NCBI RefSeq assembly: GCF_001279695.1
Contig: NZ_LGDD01000339.1
Span: 1-64,000, forward strand
Reading direction: 5' to 3'
From: Streptomyces sp. WM6378
GTDB lineage: Bacteria > Actinomycetota > Actinomycetes > Streptomycetales > Streptomycetaceae
Length of the DNA: 64,000 bases
Both the position numbers and the translations under genes were made by a program. This document shows, piece after piece, positions 43,465 through 51,701 of the stretch (position 1 is the first letter of the stretch; each line of letters opens with the position of its first letter). The notes under the pieces are model-generated. The model was not told the origin of the DNA, searched no databases, and worked only from the letters and a program-made list of their open reading frames with translations.

Positions 43465-44310
43465 ATGATCGTGGTAACGGGTGCGACCGGCAACGTAGGG
43501 CGGACACTGGCGGGGCTGCTGGCCGAGGCGGGGAAGGAAACCGTGGCCGTCTCGCGGCGTCCACAGCTGACGGGGCTTCCGGCCGGGGTCCGGCACGTCC
43601 GGGCCGACGTCGGGGATTCCGCGAGCATGCGGCCGGCCCTCGAAGGCGCCGACGCCCTCTTCGTGCTCCTTGGCGGTGAACTCAACAGCCGGGGCGAGAG
43701 CCCGGGCGCCTTGTTGAACGTAGCCGAGGAAGCCGGGGTCGAGCGGGTCGTCCTACTGTCCTCGCAGATCAACTCCACCCGCCCACAGGCTCTTTCGCAC
43801 ACCCGCCTGCGCGAGTTCGAGGCTGCCGTGCGCGCGTCCGCACTGGACTTCACCATCCTGCGCCCGAGCGGTTTCGCCTCCAACGCCTTCGCCTGGGCCG
43901 AGCCGGTCCGTACGAAGCGGACGGTCTTCGCCCCGTTCGGTGATGTGGCACTGCCCGTCATCGACCCGGCGGACATCGCCGCGGTCGCTGCGGCCGCCCT
44001 GCTCGAAGACGGCCACACCGGCCTTACCTACGAGCTGACCGGCCCCGAGGCCATCAGCCCGCGCCGGCAGGCCGCGGTGATCTCCGAGGCACTGGGCGAG
44101 GCGGTGACCTTCGTGGAGCTGTCCCGCGAGGACGCCCATGCCCACATGGCGCGCTTCATGCCGCAGGAGGTCATCGACGGCACCCTGGACATCCTCGGCG
44201 TGCCGCTGCCGGCCGAGCAGGAGATCAGCCCCGACGTGGAGAAGGTCCTCCACCGGCCGGCCAATCCCTTCGGCAAGTGGGTCGCCCGCAACCTGCCCGC
44301 GTTCCAGTAG
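43465..44310 (+). CDS. NmrA-like NAD(P)-binding protein
   Basis: 281 aa. N-terminal nucleotide motif GATGNVGRTL (about 5-14), atypical SDR body (VVLLSSQINST, FTILRPSGFASN) and PAEQEISPDVEKVL near the end. These proteins reduce quinones or sense the redox state of NADP. Under control of the divergent TetR through twin operators; the common arrangement suggests response to a reactive quinone or similar. Confidence 0.9.
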   Translation: MIVVTGATGNVGRTLAGLLAEAGKETVAVSRRPQLTGLPAGVRHVRADVGDSASMRPALEGADALFVLLGGELNSRGESPGALLNVAEEAGVERVVLLSSQINSTRPQALSHTRLREFEAAVRASALDFTILRPSGFASNAFAWAEPVRTKRTVFAPFGDVALPVIDPADIAAVAAAALLEDGHTGLTYELTGPEAISPRRQAAVISEALGEAVTFVELSREDAHAHMARFMPQEVIDGTLDILGVPLPAEQEISPDVEKVLHRPANPFGKWVARNLPAFQ

Positions 44311-44337
44311 AACCCGTACCCGGCCCGGAAGCTGACG

Positions 44338-44601
44338 TGCGGGAGGCGGCACTCGCCCGGGACGACACCAGGTCGCCCGCTCCCCTGGATACGGCACGCC
44401 TGGCCACCGGCGCCGGGGCAACCTACTGGCATGTCGCCAACAAGAACGACCCGCTCGCGGCCGCCACTGACGACGTCATCGGCCGCGTCATGACCGACGT
44501 GGCCGGTGGGTCGGCCTCGGGAGGCGATCCGGGCCATCGCCCGCGAGCAGTTCCTCGCCGGCATCGACCTCATCCTGACGGGCATCACCACCACCCGATA
44601 G
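44338..44601 (+). pseudogene. TetR-family regulator remnant
   Basis: GATYWHVANKNDPLAAATDDVIG (44419-44480 region) is the end of a TetR_C-type HTH, which normally reads GxxxLYWHVxxKxELL. The residues before it (ARLATGA) are joined to a compressed N-terminus. After MTDVAGG the frame must shift by +1 to read AIRAIAREQFLAGIDLIL to a TAG at 44601, the normal C-terminus. Most of the ligand-binding domain is gone. The gene has suffered at least one deletion and a frameshift. Confidence 0.75.
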
Positions 44602-44737
44602 GCGGCCCCTTACCGAACGCCGCCCCGCAGCGCCGACCGTCACCGCACGCCTTTCCCTGGCGGGTTTGGCATGAGCCTGCCACTCTTCCTGCGAACGGAT
44701 TCATGAGGCGAGTCCACGCGACAGGAGGCTGATGAAC

Positions 44738-45655
44738 ATGCGCACATTCGGTTGGGGCAGAGTGCGGACGGCCGCACTCGCGCTCCTGGCGGCAGCGGCC
44801 CTGGCGGGCGGCGCGACTGCGACCGCTCCCGCAGCCGCGGCCGCGCAGGCCGCCAAGAAGGGGCCGACCTCGGTGGCCTACATCGAGGTGAACAGCAACA
44901 GCATGCTCAACGCCGGCAAGTACACGCTGGCCAACGGCGGCGGCAACGTATTCGACATCGCCGTCATCTTCGCGGCCAACATCAACTACGACACCACGAA
45001 GAAGTCGGCGTACCTGTACTTCAACGACAACGTGCAGCGCGTCCTCGACAACGCGCAGACCCAGATCCGCCCGCTGCAGGCCAAGGGCATCAAGGTCATG
45101 CTGTCCGTACTCGGAAACCATCAAGGTGCGGGCTTCGCCAACTTCCCCTCCAAGACGGCGGCCACGGCGTTCGCCAAGCAACTGTCCGACGCCGTCACCA
45201 AGTACGGCCTTGACGGCATCGACTTCGACGACGAGTACGCCGAGTACGGCAACAACGGCACCGGCCAGCCCAACAGCAGCTCGTTCGTCTACCTGGTCTC
45301 CGCGTTGCGCGACAGCATGCCCGGCAAACTCATCTCCCTGTACAACATCGGCCCCGCGGCGTCGCGACTGTCCTACGGCGGCGTGAACATCTCGTCGAAG
45401 TTCAACTACGCCTGGAACCCGTACTACGGCACCTGGGGCGTCCCGGGCATCGCCCTGCCCAAGTCGGCCCTGTCGCCCGCCGCCATCGACATCACAGCGA
45501 CGCCCACGAGCACCGCGGCGAGCCTCGCCCAGCGAACGGTCAGCGAAGGCTACGGCGTGTACCTCACCTACAACCTGGACGGCTCCGACCGACACACCTA
45601 CATTTCGAGCTTCACCCAGCAGTTGTACGGAAGCGGCGCCGTCTACACCCCGTAA
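44738..45655 (+). CDS. Endo-beta-N-acetylglucosaminidase H (GH18)
   Basis: 305 aa from ATG 44738 (nine bases after AGGAGG; ATG 44732 is only three bases away). A Sec signal peptide of about 40 residues is followed by a GH18 barrel that closely resembles Streptomyces plicatus endo H, including KGPTSVAYIEVN at the mature start, GNHQGAGFANFPS, and the catalytic DGIDFDDEYAEYG with Asp164 and Glu166. The enzyme cleaves between the two GlcNAc residues of high-mannose N-glycans outside the cell. No other glycan genes are adjacent. Full length for the family. Confidence 0.96.
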   Translation: MRTFGWGRVRTAALALLAAAALAGGATATAPAAAAAQAAKKGPTSVAYIEVNSNSMLNAGKYTLANGGGNVFDIAVIFAANINYDTTKKSAYLYFNDNVQRVLDNAQTQIRPLQAKGIKVMLSVLGNHQGAGFANFPSKTAATAFAKQLSDAVTKYGLDGIDFDDEYAEYGNNGTGQPNSSSFVYLVSALRDSMPGKLISLYNIGPAASRLSYGGVNISSKFNYAWNPYYGTWGVPGIALPKSALSPAAIDITATPTSTAASLAQRTVSEGYGVYLTYNLDGSDRHTYISSFTQQLYGSGAVYTP

Positions 45656-45732
45656 GGGCCGAGGCCAGCCACCAACATCCCCAGCCGACAAAGGACTTGA
45701 GCATCAGCGACCGGGTCGAGCCGTCGGTCAGT

Positions 45733-46285
45733 TCAGCGCCGGCCTCGGCGGATGAGCAGGACATGGTCAGTGACCTCGGCGGTCCGCCCGTCCGGTCCGG
45801 TGGCGATCCGGCGGGGTGACTCGGCCCGCTCGACCGTCCACGTCGCCGGGTCCAGATCGGTGCCCGCGGCAACCTCCACCGGGGTCGGGTAGTGGACGTC
45901 GGGATCCTGGTTCCACGACCACGGCGCGGTCGAGCCATGGTCGACGACCAGCAACTGCCCGCCCACACGCAGCGCGTGCGCGGCCCTGCGCAGGACGGTT
46001 GCCCTGTCCAGGTCGAAGGGGGTGTGCAGGTAGTGGGCACAGATCAGGTCGAACTCGCCCTGCGGGAAGGAGCCGTGCAGGTCATGCTGTACGGCCAGGT
46101 CATGTTGTACGGAGGTGAGCCGGTCGCCCAGGCCGTGTGAACGGGCAAGCCCGGCGAGCCGCTCGACCGCCACGGCCGAGATGTCGACGGCGGTGACGTG
46201 CCACCCCCGCCGGGCGAGCCACAATGCGTCGCCGCCGTTGCCGCAGCCGAGGTCCAGCGCGTCGCCCGGCGGCAGGCCGGTGACC
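45733..46285 (-). pseudogene. SAM-dependent methyltransferase, 5' end deleted
   Basis: The frame runs from the stop at 45733 back through a SAM-binding motif (DLGCGNGGDALWLARRGW, TAVDIS) to VTGLPPG and then loses homology at about 46285. Class I methyltransferases of this type normally have 40-50 more residues before this point. The only possible start inside the motif is a TTG at 46224, which would remove the glycine-rich loop. Post-motif regions (ICAHYLH, GGQLLVVDHG) are intact. The 5' part was lost in the same event that truncated the plus-strand gene beginning at 46286. Confidence 0.7.
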
Positions 46286-46738
46286 CTGGAGAGCGGGCAG
46301 CGCCGGGCGACCTTGGAGTTGCTGCTGCCGCTGGCCCGGATCTACGACGTTCCGCTGGACGACCTCGTCGGTGCCCCGCGCACGGGCGACCCCCGCATTC
46401 ACCTGAAGCCGGTCCAGCGGTTCGGGTCGGTCTTCGTTCCGTTGTCCCGACGGCCGGGCGGGGTGCACGCGTTCAAGATGATCATCCCGGCTCGGCCGGA
46501 GCCGCTGGCACCTACCCCGCAGACGCACGAAGGCTTCGAGTGGCTGTACGTGCTCAATGGGCGGCTACGGCTCGTACTGGGTGAGCGCGACCTGACGTTG
46601 GCGCCGGGTGAGGCAGCCGAGTTCGACACGTCCATGCCGCACTGGCTGGGCAGCGCGGACGGCGCCGCGGTCGAGCTCCTCATCCTGTTCGGCCTGCAAG
46701 GGGTGCGTGCGCACGTGCGCTCCGGGCCACATCCGTAG
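46286..46738 (+). pseudogene. XRE-cupin regulator, HTH half deleted
   Basis: From 46286 the frame reads LESGQRRATLELLLPLARIYDVPLDDLVG, the second half of an XRE helix-turn-helix, then a normal cupin domain (THEGFEWLYVLNGRLRLVLGE, GEAAEFDTSMPHWLG) to the stop at 46738. The first 35-40 residues, with helices 1-3 of the HTH, are absent. Upstream sequence belongs to the opposite-strand methyltransferase. An ATG at 46115 opens the frame but encodes antisense sequence. The regulator cannot bind DNA normally. Confidence 0.72.
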
Positions 46739-46789
46739 CCTCGCGGGGGCGGGCGTGCGACGCTCTCAAGCGGCGCGAGCCCTGCGGCG

Positions 46790-47668
46790 TCAGCCTGTCA
46801 GGAAGGCTCGCAGCGCGGTGATCAGCGCCGCCGGATTGTCCTCCTGCACGTTGTGTCCCGCGTCCGGCACCACCACGAGTTCGCCGTCGGGAATGCGTCC
46901 CACCAGGCGTTCGGCGGTGGACTGCGGCAGCACCCTGCTTCGCCCGCCGCGTACGAGCAGTACCGGAAGGCCCGTGAGGTGCGTGGCGAGGCGGTCGATG
47001 GCGGCGAGGATCGCGGGGAAGTCGGGCGGTCGCGGCTCGCCCTTCGGCACCCAATCGCCGTTGGGCACACGGCGGAACAGGGTGTTCATGCGATAGGCGA
47101 CGCCCGCGCGATCGGCCCGGGGATTGACCCGCATCGCGGCATCCACGACCGCGTCGAGTTCGGTGACCGGGCCGAGTCCGGTCATGAAGGCCCGCATCCT
47201 TCCGGTGCTCTCGAAGTCGACGCCGGGTGCGACGTCGATCAGCGCCAGCCGCTCGACGCGACCGGGATACGCGTCGGCGACATGGGCGGCGACCACGCCT
47301 CCGAGCGACATACCAACCAGTCGCACCCGGCCGAAGCCGAGGTGGTCGGCCGCGGCGACGACGTCCTCGGCCATCGCGGCGATCCGGTAGTCGTCGGACC
47401 AGTCGCTGTCGCCGTGGCCGCGCAGATCCAGTGCGACGAGCCGCGCGACGCCGCGCAGGCCGAGGCAGACGAAGTCCCAGGTGTGCGCGCTCAGTCCACC
47501 GCCGTGCAAGAGGATCACCGCGGGTCCCGTTCCGCCCCAGTCGAATCCGTGCAACCGGCAGCCCGCGCGGGAGTGGAAGATCTCGGACGGCGGTGCCGGA
47601 TCGTGGATCCGGACCCCCAGGGACACCGCCAGCTCGGTCATCGACAAGGCCGTGCTCTGCCCGTCCAT
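46790..47668 (-). CDS. Alpha/beta hydrolase
   Basis: 292 aa from ATG 47668; a GTG at 47680 is also possible because the AAGG within the operator could serve it. Fold marks: LLHGGGLSAHTWD, nucleophile Ser121 in GMSLGG, and His in DAGHNVQED near the C-terminus. Divergent from a TetR gene with twin operators between, so it is that regulator's target. Substrate unknown. Confidence 0.87.
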   Translation of the reverse strand: MDGQSTALSMTELAVSLGVRIHDPAPPSEIFHSRAGCRLHGFDWGGTGPAVILLHGGGLSAHTWDFVCLGLRGVARLVALDLRGHGDSDWSDDYRIAAMAEDVVAAADHLGFGRVRLVGMSLGGVVAAHVADAYPGRVERLALIDVAPGVDFESTGRMRAFMTGLGPVTELDAVVDAAMRVNPRADRAGVAYRMNTLFRRVPNGDWVPKGEPRPPDFPAILAAIDRLATHLTGLPVLLVRGGRSRVLPQSTAERLVGRIPDGELVVVPDAGHNVQEDNPAALITALRAFLTG

Positions 47669-47683
47669 CGCGACACCCACCCT

Positions 47684-47730
47684 CTTACCTTGGCTCTCCA
47701 AGGTAAGCCTCCTGCCTTGATGGGTCAAGG
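47684..47730. promoter_or_regulatory. Twin TetR operators: 24-bp palindrome plus second copy
   Basis: CTTACCTTGG (47684-47693) and CCAAGGTAAG (47698-47707) form a perfect palindrome with a 4-bp centre. CCTTGA-N4-TCAAGG (47715-47720/47725-47730) followed by TAAG is a second copy with the same spacing, centred 27 bp away. They fill the gap between the divergent hydrolase and TetR genes. Confidence 0.88.
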
Positions 47731-47742
47731 TAAGGTTGGGGC

Positions 47743-48357
47743 GTGGCTAACCGCATGCGACGCACACCCGATGAGGCCAAGCGACTGATCCTGGAAGCCG
47801 CGGGCGAACTGCTCGCCGCGGGCGGTCCCGCGGCCGTGCAAGTGCGGGCCGTGGCCGCCGAGATCGGGGTGTCCGATGCCGCGGTCAACCACCACTTCGG
47901 CACCCGCCAACAGTTGCTGTCGGCGCTCCTGCGCTTCGGCGGGGCCAAGCTCAAGGCCCAACTGCACGCCGCCCTGGGCAAGTTGACCGAAGGTCCGCCC
48001 GACCCTGCTGAACTCGTCCGCGTGCTGGCCGCGCTCTACGCCGACGGCTACGCCGAACTGGCCCTCGCGCTGCATCAGTCGGGCTGGCGAGACACCGGAA
48101 GCGGCATGCTCGACGAGATCGTGGACCGCCTGCACACACAGGCGCTGGCCGACTGCGCGGCCACCGGCCGGACCCCGCCCACCCGTGAGGCGATCCAACT
48201 GACGGTGGCCGCGCTGCATCAGGCCGTTGCGACGGAACCCCTGTTCGGCAGCGAATTCCGCCGAAGCGCGGGCCTTGACGCGGCCGCGCGCGACCGCATG
48301 CTCGACTGGTGGACCGAGACCCTGCGCACGACCGTTGCCGGCGTCAGCTCGCGCTGA
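47743..48357 (+). CDS. TetR-family transcriptional regulator
   Basis: 204 aa from GTG 47743. HTH at about 10-58 ([43 protein letters not shown]). The ligand domain is helical with no recognised class. Its first operator-like half sits 13 bp upstream of the start codon. It should repress itself and the divergent hydrolase. Its 3' end overlaps the convergent deaminase gene by 14 bp. Confidence 0.92.
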   Translation: MANRMRRTPDEAKRLILEAAGELLAAGGPAAVQVRAVAAEIGVSDAAVNHHFGTRQQLLSALLRFGGAKLKAQLHAALGKLTEGPPDPAELVRVLAALYADGYAELALALHQSGWRDTGSGMLDEIVDRLHTQALADCAATGRTPPTREAIQLTVAALHQAVATEPLFGSEFRRSAGLDAAARDRMLDWWTETLRTTVAGVSSR

Positions 48358-48781
48358 GCGGAGTGGCCGGCCCGGCGTCCAGTTGGTGGTCGGCCCAGAC
48401 GTAGCTCTCCGGGAGCAGGTCGGTGATGGAGACGGTTCGAAGCTGATCGCCCGAGCCCACGATGACCTTCAGGGCCGGAAAGTAGTCGAGCAGGACTTGG
48501 CGGCACCGGCCGCAGGGGGAAACGACCCCCCGGTCTCGGTCCCCCACGGCGACGATCGTGTCCAGCTCGTACGCGCCCTGGGCGGCCGCCGTGCCGATGA
48601 CGACCAGCTCGGCGCAGGGGCCGCCGGTGAAGTGGTAGGCGTTCACCGCCGTGACGATCCGGCCGTCCCGGGCACGGGCCGCGGCCGCCATGGTGTGGTT
48701 GTCGCCGCGGCACCGAGTACGCGCGACGTGGGCCGCGGCCTCGATGAGTTCGTGGTCGACCGGCTGGGCACGTGTCGTCAT
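48344..48781 (-). CDS. Blasticidin-S-deaminase-like cytidine deaminase
   Basis: 145 aa from ATG 48781 with GAAGGCAAGAGA upstream. A cytidine-deaminase fold with zinc ligands Cys56, Cys90 and Cys93 and catalytic Glu58 ([22 protein letters not shown]). The stretch [18 protein letters not shown] and the C-terminal LLPESYVW are strikingly like fungal blasticidin S deaminase (BSD), more than like housekeeping Cdd. It may detoxify a nucleoside antibiotic or salvage cytidine. No blasticidin-type cluster is next to it. Convergent and overlapping with the TetR gene. Confidence 0.87.
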   Translation of the reverse strand: MTTRAQPVDHELIEAAAHVARTRCRGDNHTMAAAARARDGRIVTAVNAYHFTGGPCAELVVIGTAAAQGAYELDTIVAVGDRDRGVVSPCGRCRQVLLDYFPALKVIVGSGDQLRTVSITDLLPESYVWADHQLDAGPATPLSAS

Positions 48782-48873
48782 TCTCTTGCCTTCGTACAGT
48801 GTCGGGCGGCGGACAGCGGACAAGTCCCGGTGGCGGGACACCGGGGCCGTTGCGCGATTCAGGAAGCAGTTCC

Positions 48874-49722
48874 TTAGGGTGTGCCGTCCATGGCCGGCGG
48901 CTCGTCGAGGCCGGTCACCGTCCGCACATGGCGCAGGCTCGGTCCGGCGAGGGCGGCGCGCAGCTGCTGGAAGAGCTGACGTGCGGCGATCGCGTTCCAG
49001 TCGTCGGGCAGGAGCTCCTTCGGCAGCCCCGGGTCCAGGTACGGGAGGCGGCGCCACTGGGTCAGCAGCGGGACGTAGTGACGGAAGGCCTCCGTGTCAT
49101 CGAGGTCTTCCTCTTGGGCCAGGCGCTGCGCCACCGGCCCGTAGGTGTCGGTGAACGCGGCGTACTGGGCCTGGATCGCCGGGAAGTCCCACCAGGAGCT
49201 CACCGACGCACGCAGGTCGCTGAAGGCCGCGTACTGCGAGGTGAAGAGGTGCGCGTACTCGCTCAGTCCGAGCCGGACCAGCGCGCCGCGGGCGTCGTCG
49301 AGGAGGCGCCCGGGAGCCAGCCACACCCCGGGAGCCATGTTCCCGAACCCGAGCCATGTCAGACGGGTGCGGAGCTGGTAGCGGTACGCACGCTCGGACT
49401 CCGGTACCGAGAAGACTGCCATCACCCAGCCGTCGGCCAGGTCCGCCGGTTCCAGGCTGCCGAAGATGCGACGGTCGCCCTCGTCGAAGACCTCGTGCAC
49501 GGCGGGGCTGAGCCGGTAGCCGTTGACGCCCCGCCGTTCGGGTTCGAGGATGCCCCGCTTCTTCAGGCGGGAGATCGCCGAGCGCACGGCCGGGCCCTCC
49601 ACGTCGAGCTCGCCCATCAGAACGATCAGGTCGGCGATGGAGATCCATCCGCCGAGCCGGCGCAGAAACGCCCCGTAGACCGTGTTGATCAACGAGCTGG
49701 GCCTGAGGAGACTGTCCGACAT
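48874..49722 (-). CDS. PaaX-family transcriptional regulator
   Basis: 282 aa, ATG with GGAAGG upstream. PaaX layout: N-terminal winged helix (about 10-65, [36 protein letters not shown]), central PaaX domain (about 95-180, [15 protein letters not shown]) and C-terminal domain ([19 protein letters not shown]). PaaX proteins repress aromatic-CoA catabolic genes and release DNA on binding an acyl-CoA. As the last gene of the salicylate/gentisate cluster it is the obvious regulator, with an aryl-CoA as likely effector. Confidence 0.92.
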   Translation of the reverse strand: MSDSLLRPSSLINTVYGAFLRRLGGWISIADLIVLMGELDVEGPAVRSAISRLKKRGILEPERRGVNGYRLSPAVHEVFDEGDRRIFGSLEPADLADGWVMAVFSVPESERAYRYQLRTRLTWLGFGNMAPGVWLAPGRLLDDARGALVRLGLSEYAHLFTSQYAAFSDLRASVSSWWDFPAIQAQYAAFTDTYGPVAQRLAQEEDLDDTEAFRHYVPLLTQWRRLPYLDPGLPKELLPDDWNAIAARQLFQQLRAALAGPSLRHVRTVTGLDEPPAMDGTP

Positions 49723-49803
49723 GATCGCCTTCCGTGGTGTGCGGTGGCGATCCTATCGAGCAACCGGCCCTGCCCGCCGGGCCGGTCGGCCGGAGCCGTA
49801 CGG

Positions 49804-50601
49804 TCAGTCAGCGGTGGCCACCGCGCCCGGGGCCCGCGGCGTCTCGGCGTACGCGCCCGACAGCAGGTGGCCGGCACCGGGTGCCACGGCCGGCAGGCCG
49901 AGCGCGCGCAGCATCTGGTGCGCGGTGCAGATCGCGGCGGAGACGACCGGCTTGCCGAGCAGTTGCTCGGCTTCCTCGACGGCGCCGAGGGAGGGCATCT
50001 GGACGCAGGCGGACAGGACCACGGCGTCCGCGTCGGTGTACTGAAGTGCCTTGGCAATACTGGGCAGTTGGGCGGGATCGTGCGCGGCGACGTCGAGGTT
50101 GTCGGGGATCTCCAGCGCCTCGTAGTCGAGCACCTGGACACCCTCGTGGGTCAGGTACTCCACCACCGTCCGCGTCAGCGGCCGCATGTAGGGGGCGATG
50201 AGCGCGATCTTGCGCGCGCCGAGGGTGTGCAGGCCGTGAACGAGGGCGCCGGCACTGGTGACGACGGGGGCCGCGGCGCTGTTCTCGACCGTGCGGGTGT
50301 GCAGGCGCTCCTCGGACGTTCGGTGGTAGCCGAGACCCATGCTCATGATGGCCACGAGGCAGGCGTAGCCGAGGACGTCCACGCGGGCGTCGGAGAGTTC
50401 GACGGCGCAGCGGTCGGAGTCGGCGTCCATGGCCTTGAGCTGTTCGCGGGTGACATGGGTCATGCGCATCCGGCTGGAGTGGAAGGTGAACCGCTCGGGC
50501 GCGACGCTCTCCCGCGCGCGCAGGATGGCCGGTATCTCGGTTTCCATCGTGACGTTGGAGCTGGGCACGATCTGCCCGATCCGGTAGGTGCGGTGGGACA
50601 C
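49804..50601 (-). CDS. maiA: Maleate cis-trans isomerase
   Basis: 265 aa from GTG 50601 with AGGAG five bases upstream. It belongs to the Asp/Glu racemase superfamily. The start VPSSNVTMETEIP is diagnostic of maleate isomerases and arylmalonate decarboxylases, and the two active-site cysteines of maleate isomerase are present (Cys81 in GYACLVA, Cys199 in LSACVQMPS). It converts maleate to fumarate without a cofactor. In this cluster it would finish gentisate breakdown after a FAH-type maleylpyruvate hydrolase. Confidence 0.88.
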   Translation of the reverse strand: MSHRTYRIGQIVPSSNVTMETEIPAILRARESVAPERFTFHSSRMRMTHVTREQLKAMDADSDRCAVELSDARVDVLGYACLVAIMSMGLGYHRTSEERLHTRTVENSAAAPVVTSAGALVHGLHTLGARKIALIAPYMRPLTRTVVEYLTHEGVQVLDYEALEIPDNLDVAAHDPAQLPSIAKALQYTDADAVVLSACVQMPSLGAVEEAEQLLGKPVVSAAICTAHQMLRALGLPAVAPGAGHLLSGAYAETPRAPGAVATAD

Positions 50602-50632
50602 GGGGGCTCCTGGGCCTGGTCTGGGTGGGCGT

Positions 50633-51538
50633 TCAGCGGGCGTCGACGACGGGGTTGGTGAGGGTGCCGATGCCTTCGACGGTGGCTTCGACGATGTCGC
50701 CCGGGGTGAGGAATTCCGGGGGCACCATGCCCGCGCCGACGCCGGAGGGTGACCCGGTGGCGATGACGTCGCCGGGCTCCAGGGTCACGCCCGAGCTGAT
50801 GTCGGCGATGAGGCGGGCGATCGGGAAGAGCATGTGCCGGGTGTTGGACTTCTGCTTCGTCACGCCGTTGACCCGCAGCGAAAGGTCGAGTGTCATCGGG
50901 TCGGCGATGTCGTCCGCGGTGACGACCGCGGGGCCGAAGGGGGCGTAGGAGTCCTGCCCCTTGGAGAAGAACCACTGGCCGGAGCGGCGCTGGTCGCGGG
51001 CGCTGATGTCGTTGACGATGCTGTAGCCGAAGACGTGGTCGTACGCGTCCTGTTCACTGACGCGGCACGCGGTGCGGCCGATGACGACGGCGAGTTCGCA
51101 CTCCCAGTCGAGCTGAGCGGTCAGGTCGGCGTTGTGCAGGATGGGCTGCCCGGGTCCCGTCACCGCGGTGGCGGGCTTGCTGAACAGCACCGGGCGCGGC
51201 GGCAGTTCCTTGTCGGTGTCCAGGCTGCGGCTGGACTCCTCGACGTGCTCGACGTAGTTCAGGCCGACACCGATGATCTTCCCCGGGCGCAGCGGGGCGC
51301 GCAGCGAGACGTCGCCGAGCCGGTGTCGTATCCCCGTCGGCAAGGTGGTCCCACCCCCGGCGAGCAGGCGCTGGGCGGTCTCCTGGGCGGCAGGCCCTGC
51401 CTGGACGAAGGACAGCAGGTCGTGGGGCAGTTCGGTGCCGTGGCGGGCGGCCAGTGCGGCGAGGTCGATCACGTGGTCGTCGAGCTGGGCACCCAGGCGG
51501 GCGGAGGTGTCGTCGACGGTGTAGGTCACCAGTCGCAT
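50633..51538 (-). CDS. Fumarylacetoacetate hydrolase-family protein (maleylpyruvate hydrolase candidate)
   Basis: 301 aa with AGGAG six bases before ATG 51538. FAH-fold with Mg ligands in DWECELAVVIG (Glu pair, about 148-150) and the Asp of the DRRSGQWFFSKGQDSYAPFGP region. The TGSPSGVGAGMVPPEFLTPGD loop is canonical. FAH enzymes in gentisate pathways cleave maleylpyruvate or fumarylpyruvate. With a maleate isomerase immediately downstream and no maleylpyruvate isomerase in the cluster, direct hydrolysis of maleylpyruvate to maleate and pyruvate is the simplest reading. Confidence 0.9.
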   Translation of the reverse strand: MRLVTYTVDDTSARLGAQLDDHVIDLAALAARHGTELPHDLLSFVQAGPAAQETAQRLLAGGGTTLPTGIRHRLGDVSLRAPLRPGKIIGVGLNYVEHVEESSRSLDTDKELPPRPVLFSKPATAVTGPGQPILHNADLTAQLDWECELAVVIGRTACRVSEQDAYDHVFGYSIVNDISARDQRRSGQWFFSKGQDSYAPFGPAVVTADDIADPMTLDLSLRVNGVTKQKSNTRHMLFPIARLIADISSGVTLEPGDVIATGSPSGVGAGMVPPEFLTPGDIVEATVEGIGTLTNPVVDAR

Positions 51539-51604
51539 GTGAACTCCTATATGGATGGCTGGAGTTGATGGCTCAGGCAGGGCCCGGGAGCGGGTCGTGC
51601 GGGG

Positions 51605-51683
51605 CGGGTTCGACCCGCTCCCCCCAGGGGGCGCCTCCGCGCCGGTAACCGGTGTCAGGGCCGGCGGTCGCGGCGCGGAGGCG
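51605..51683 (-). terminator. Intercistronic double hairpin between dioxygenase and hydrolase genes
   Basis: CGCCTCCGCGCC (51632-51643) pairs perfectly with GGCGCGGAGGCG (51672-51683), and a second palindrome CGGGTTCGACCCG is at 51605-51617. They lie in the 163-bp gap of an otherwise tight operon, so they may be a partial terminator, an attenuator or an mRNA-stabilising stem rather than the operon's end. Confidence 0.65.
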
Positions 51684-51701
51684 GGTCTGGTGTCCTGCGG
51701 T

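Noticed and set aside
21683..44870. Shared KGPTSV string between the exported peptide and the mature start of endo H
   Set aside because: The endo H string is ancestral to that enzyme (a similar sequence is in S. plicatus endo H) and only six residues match; coincidence is likely.
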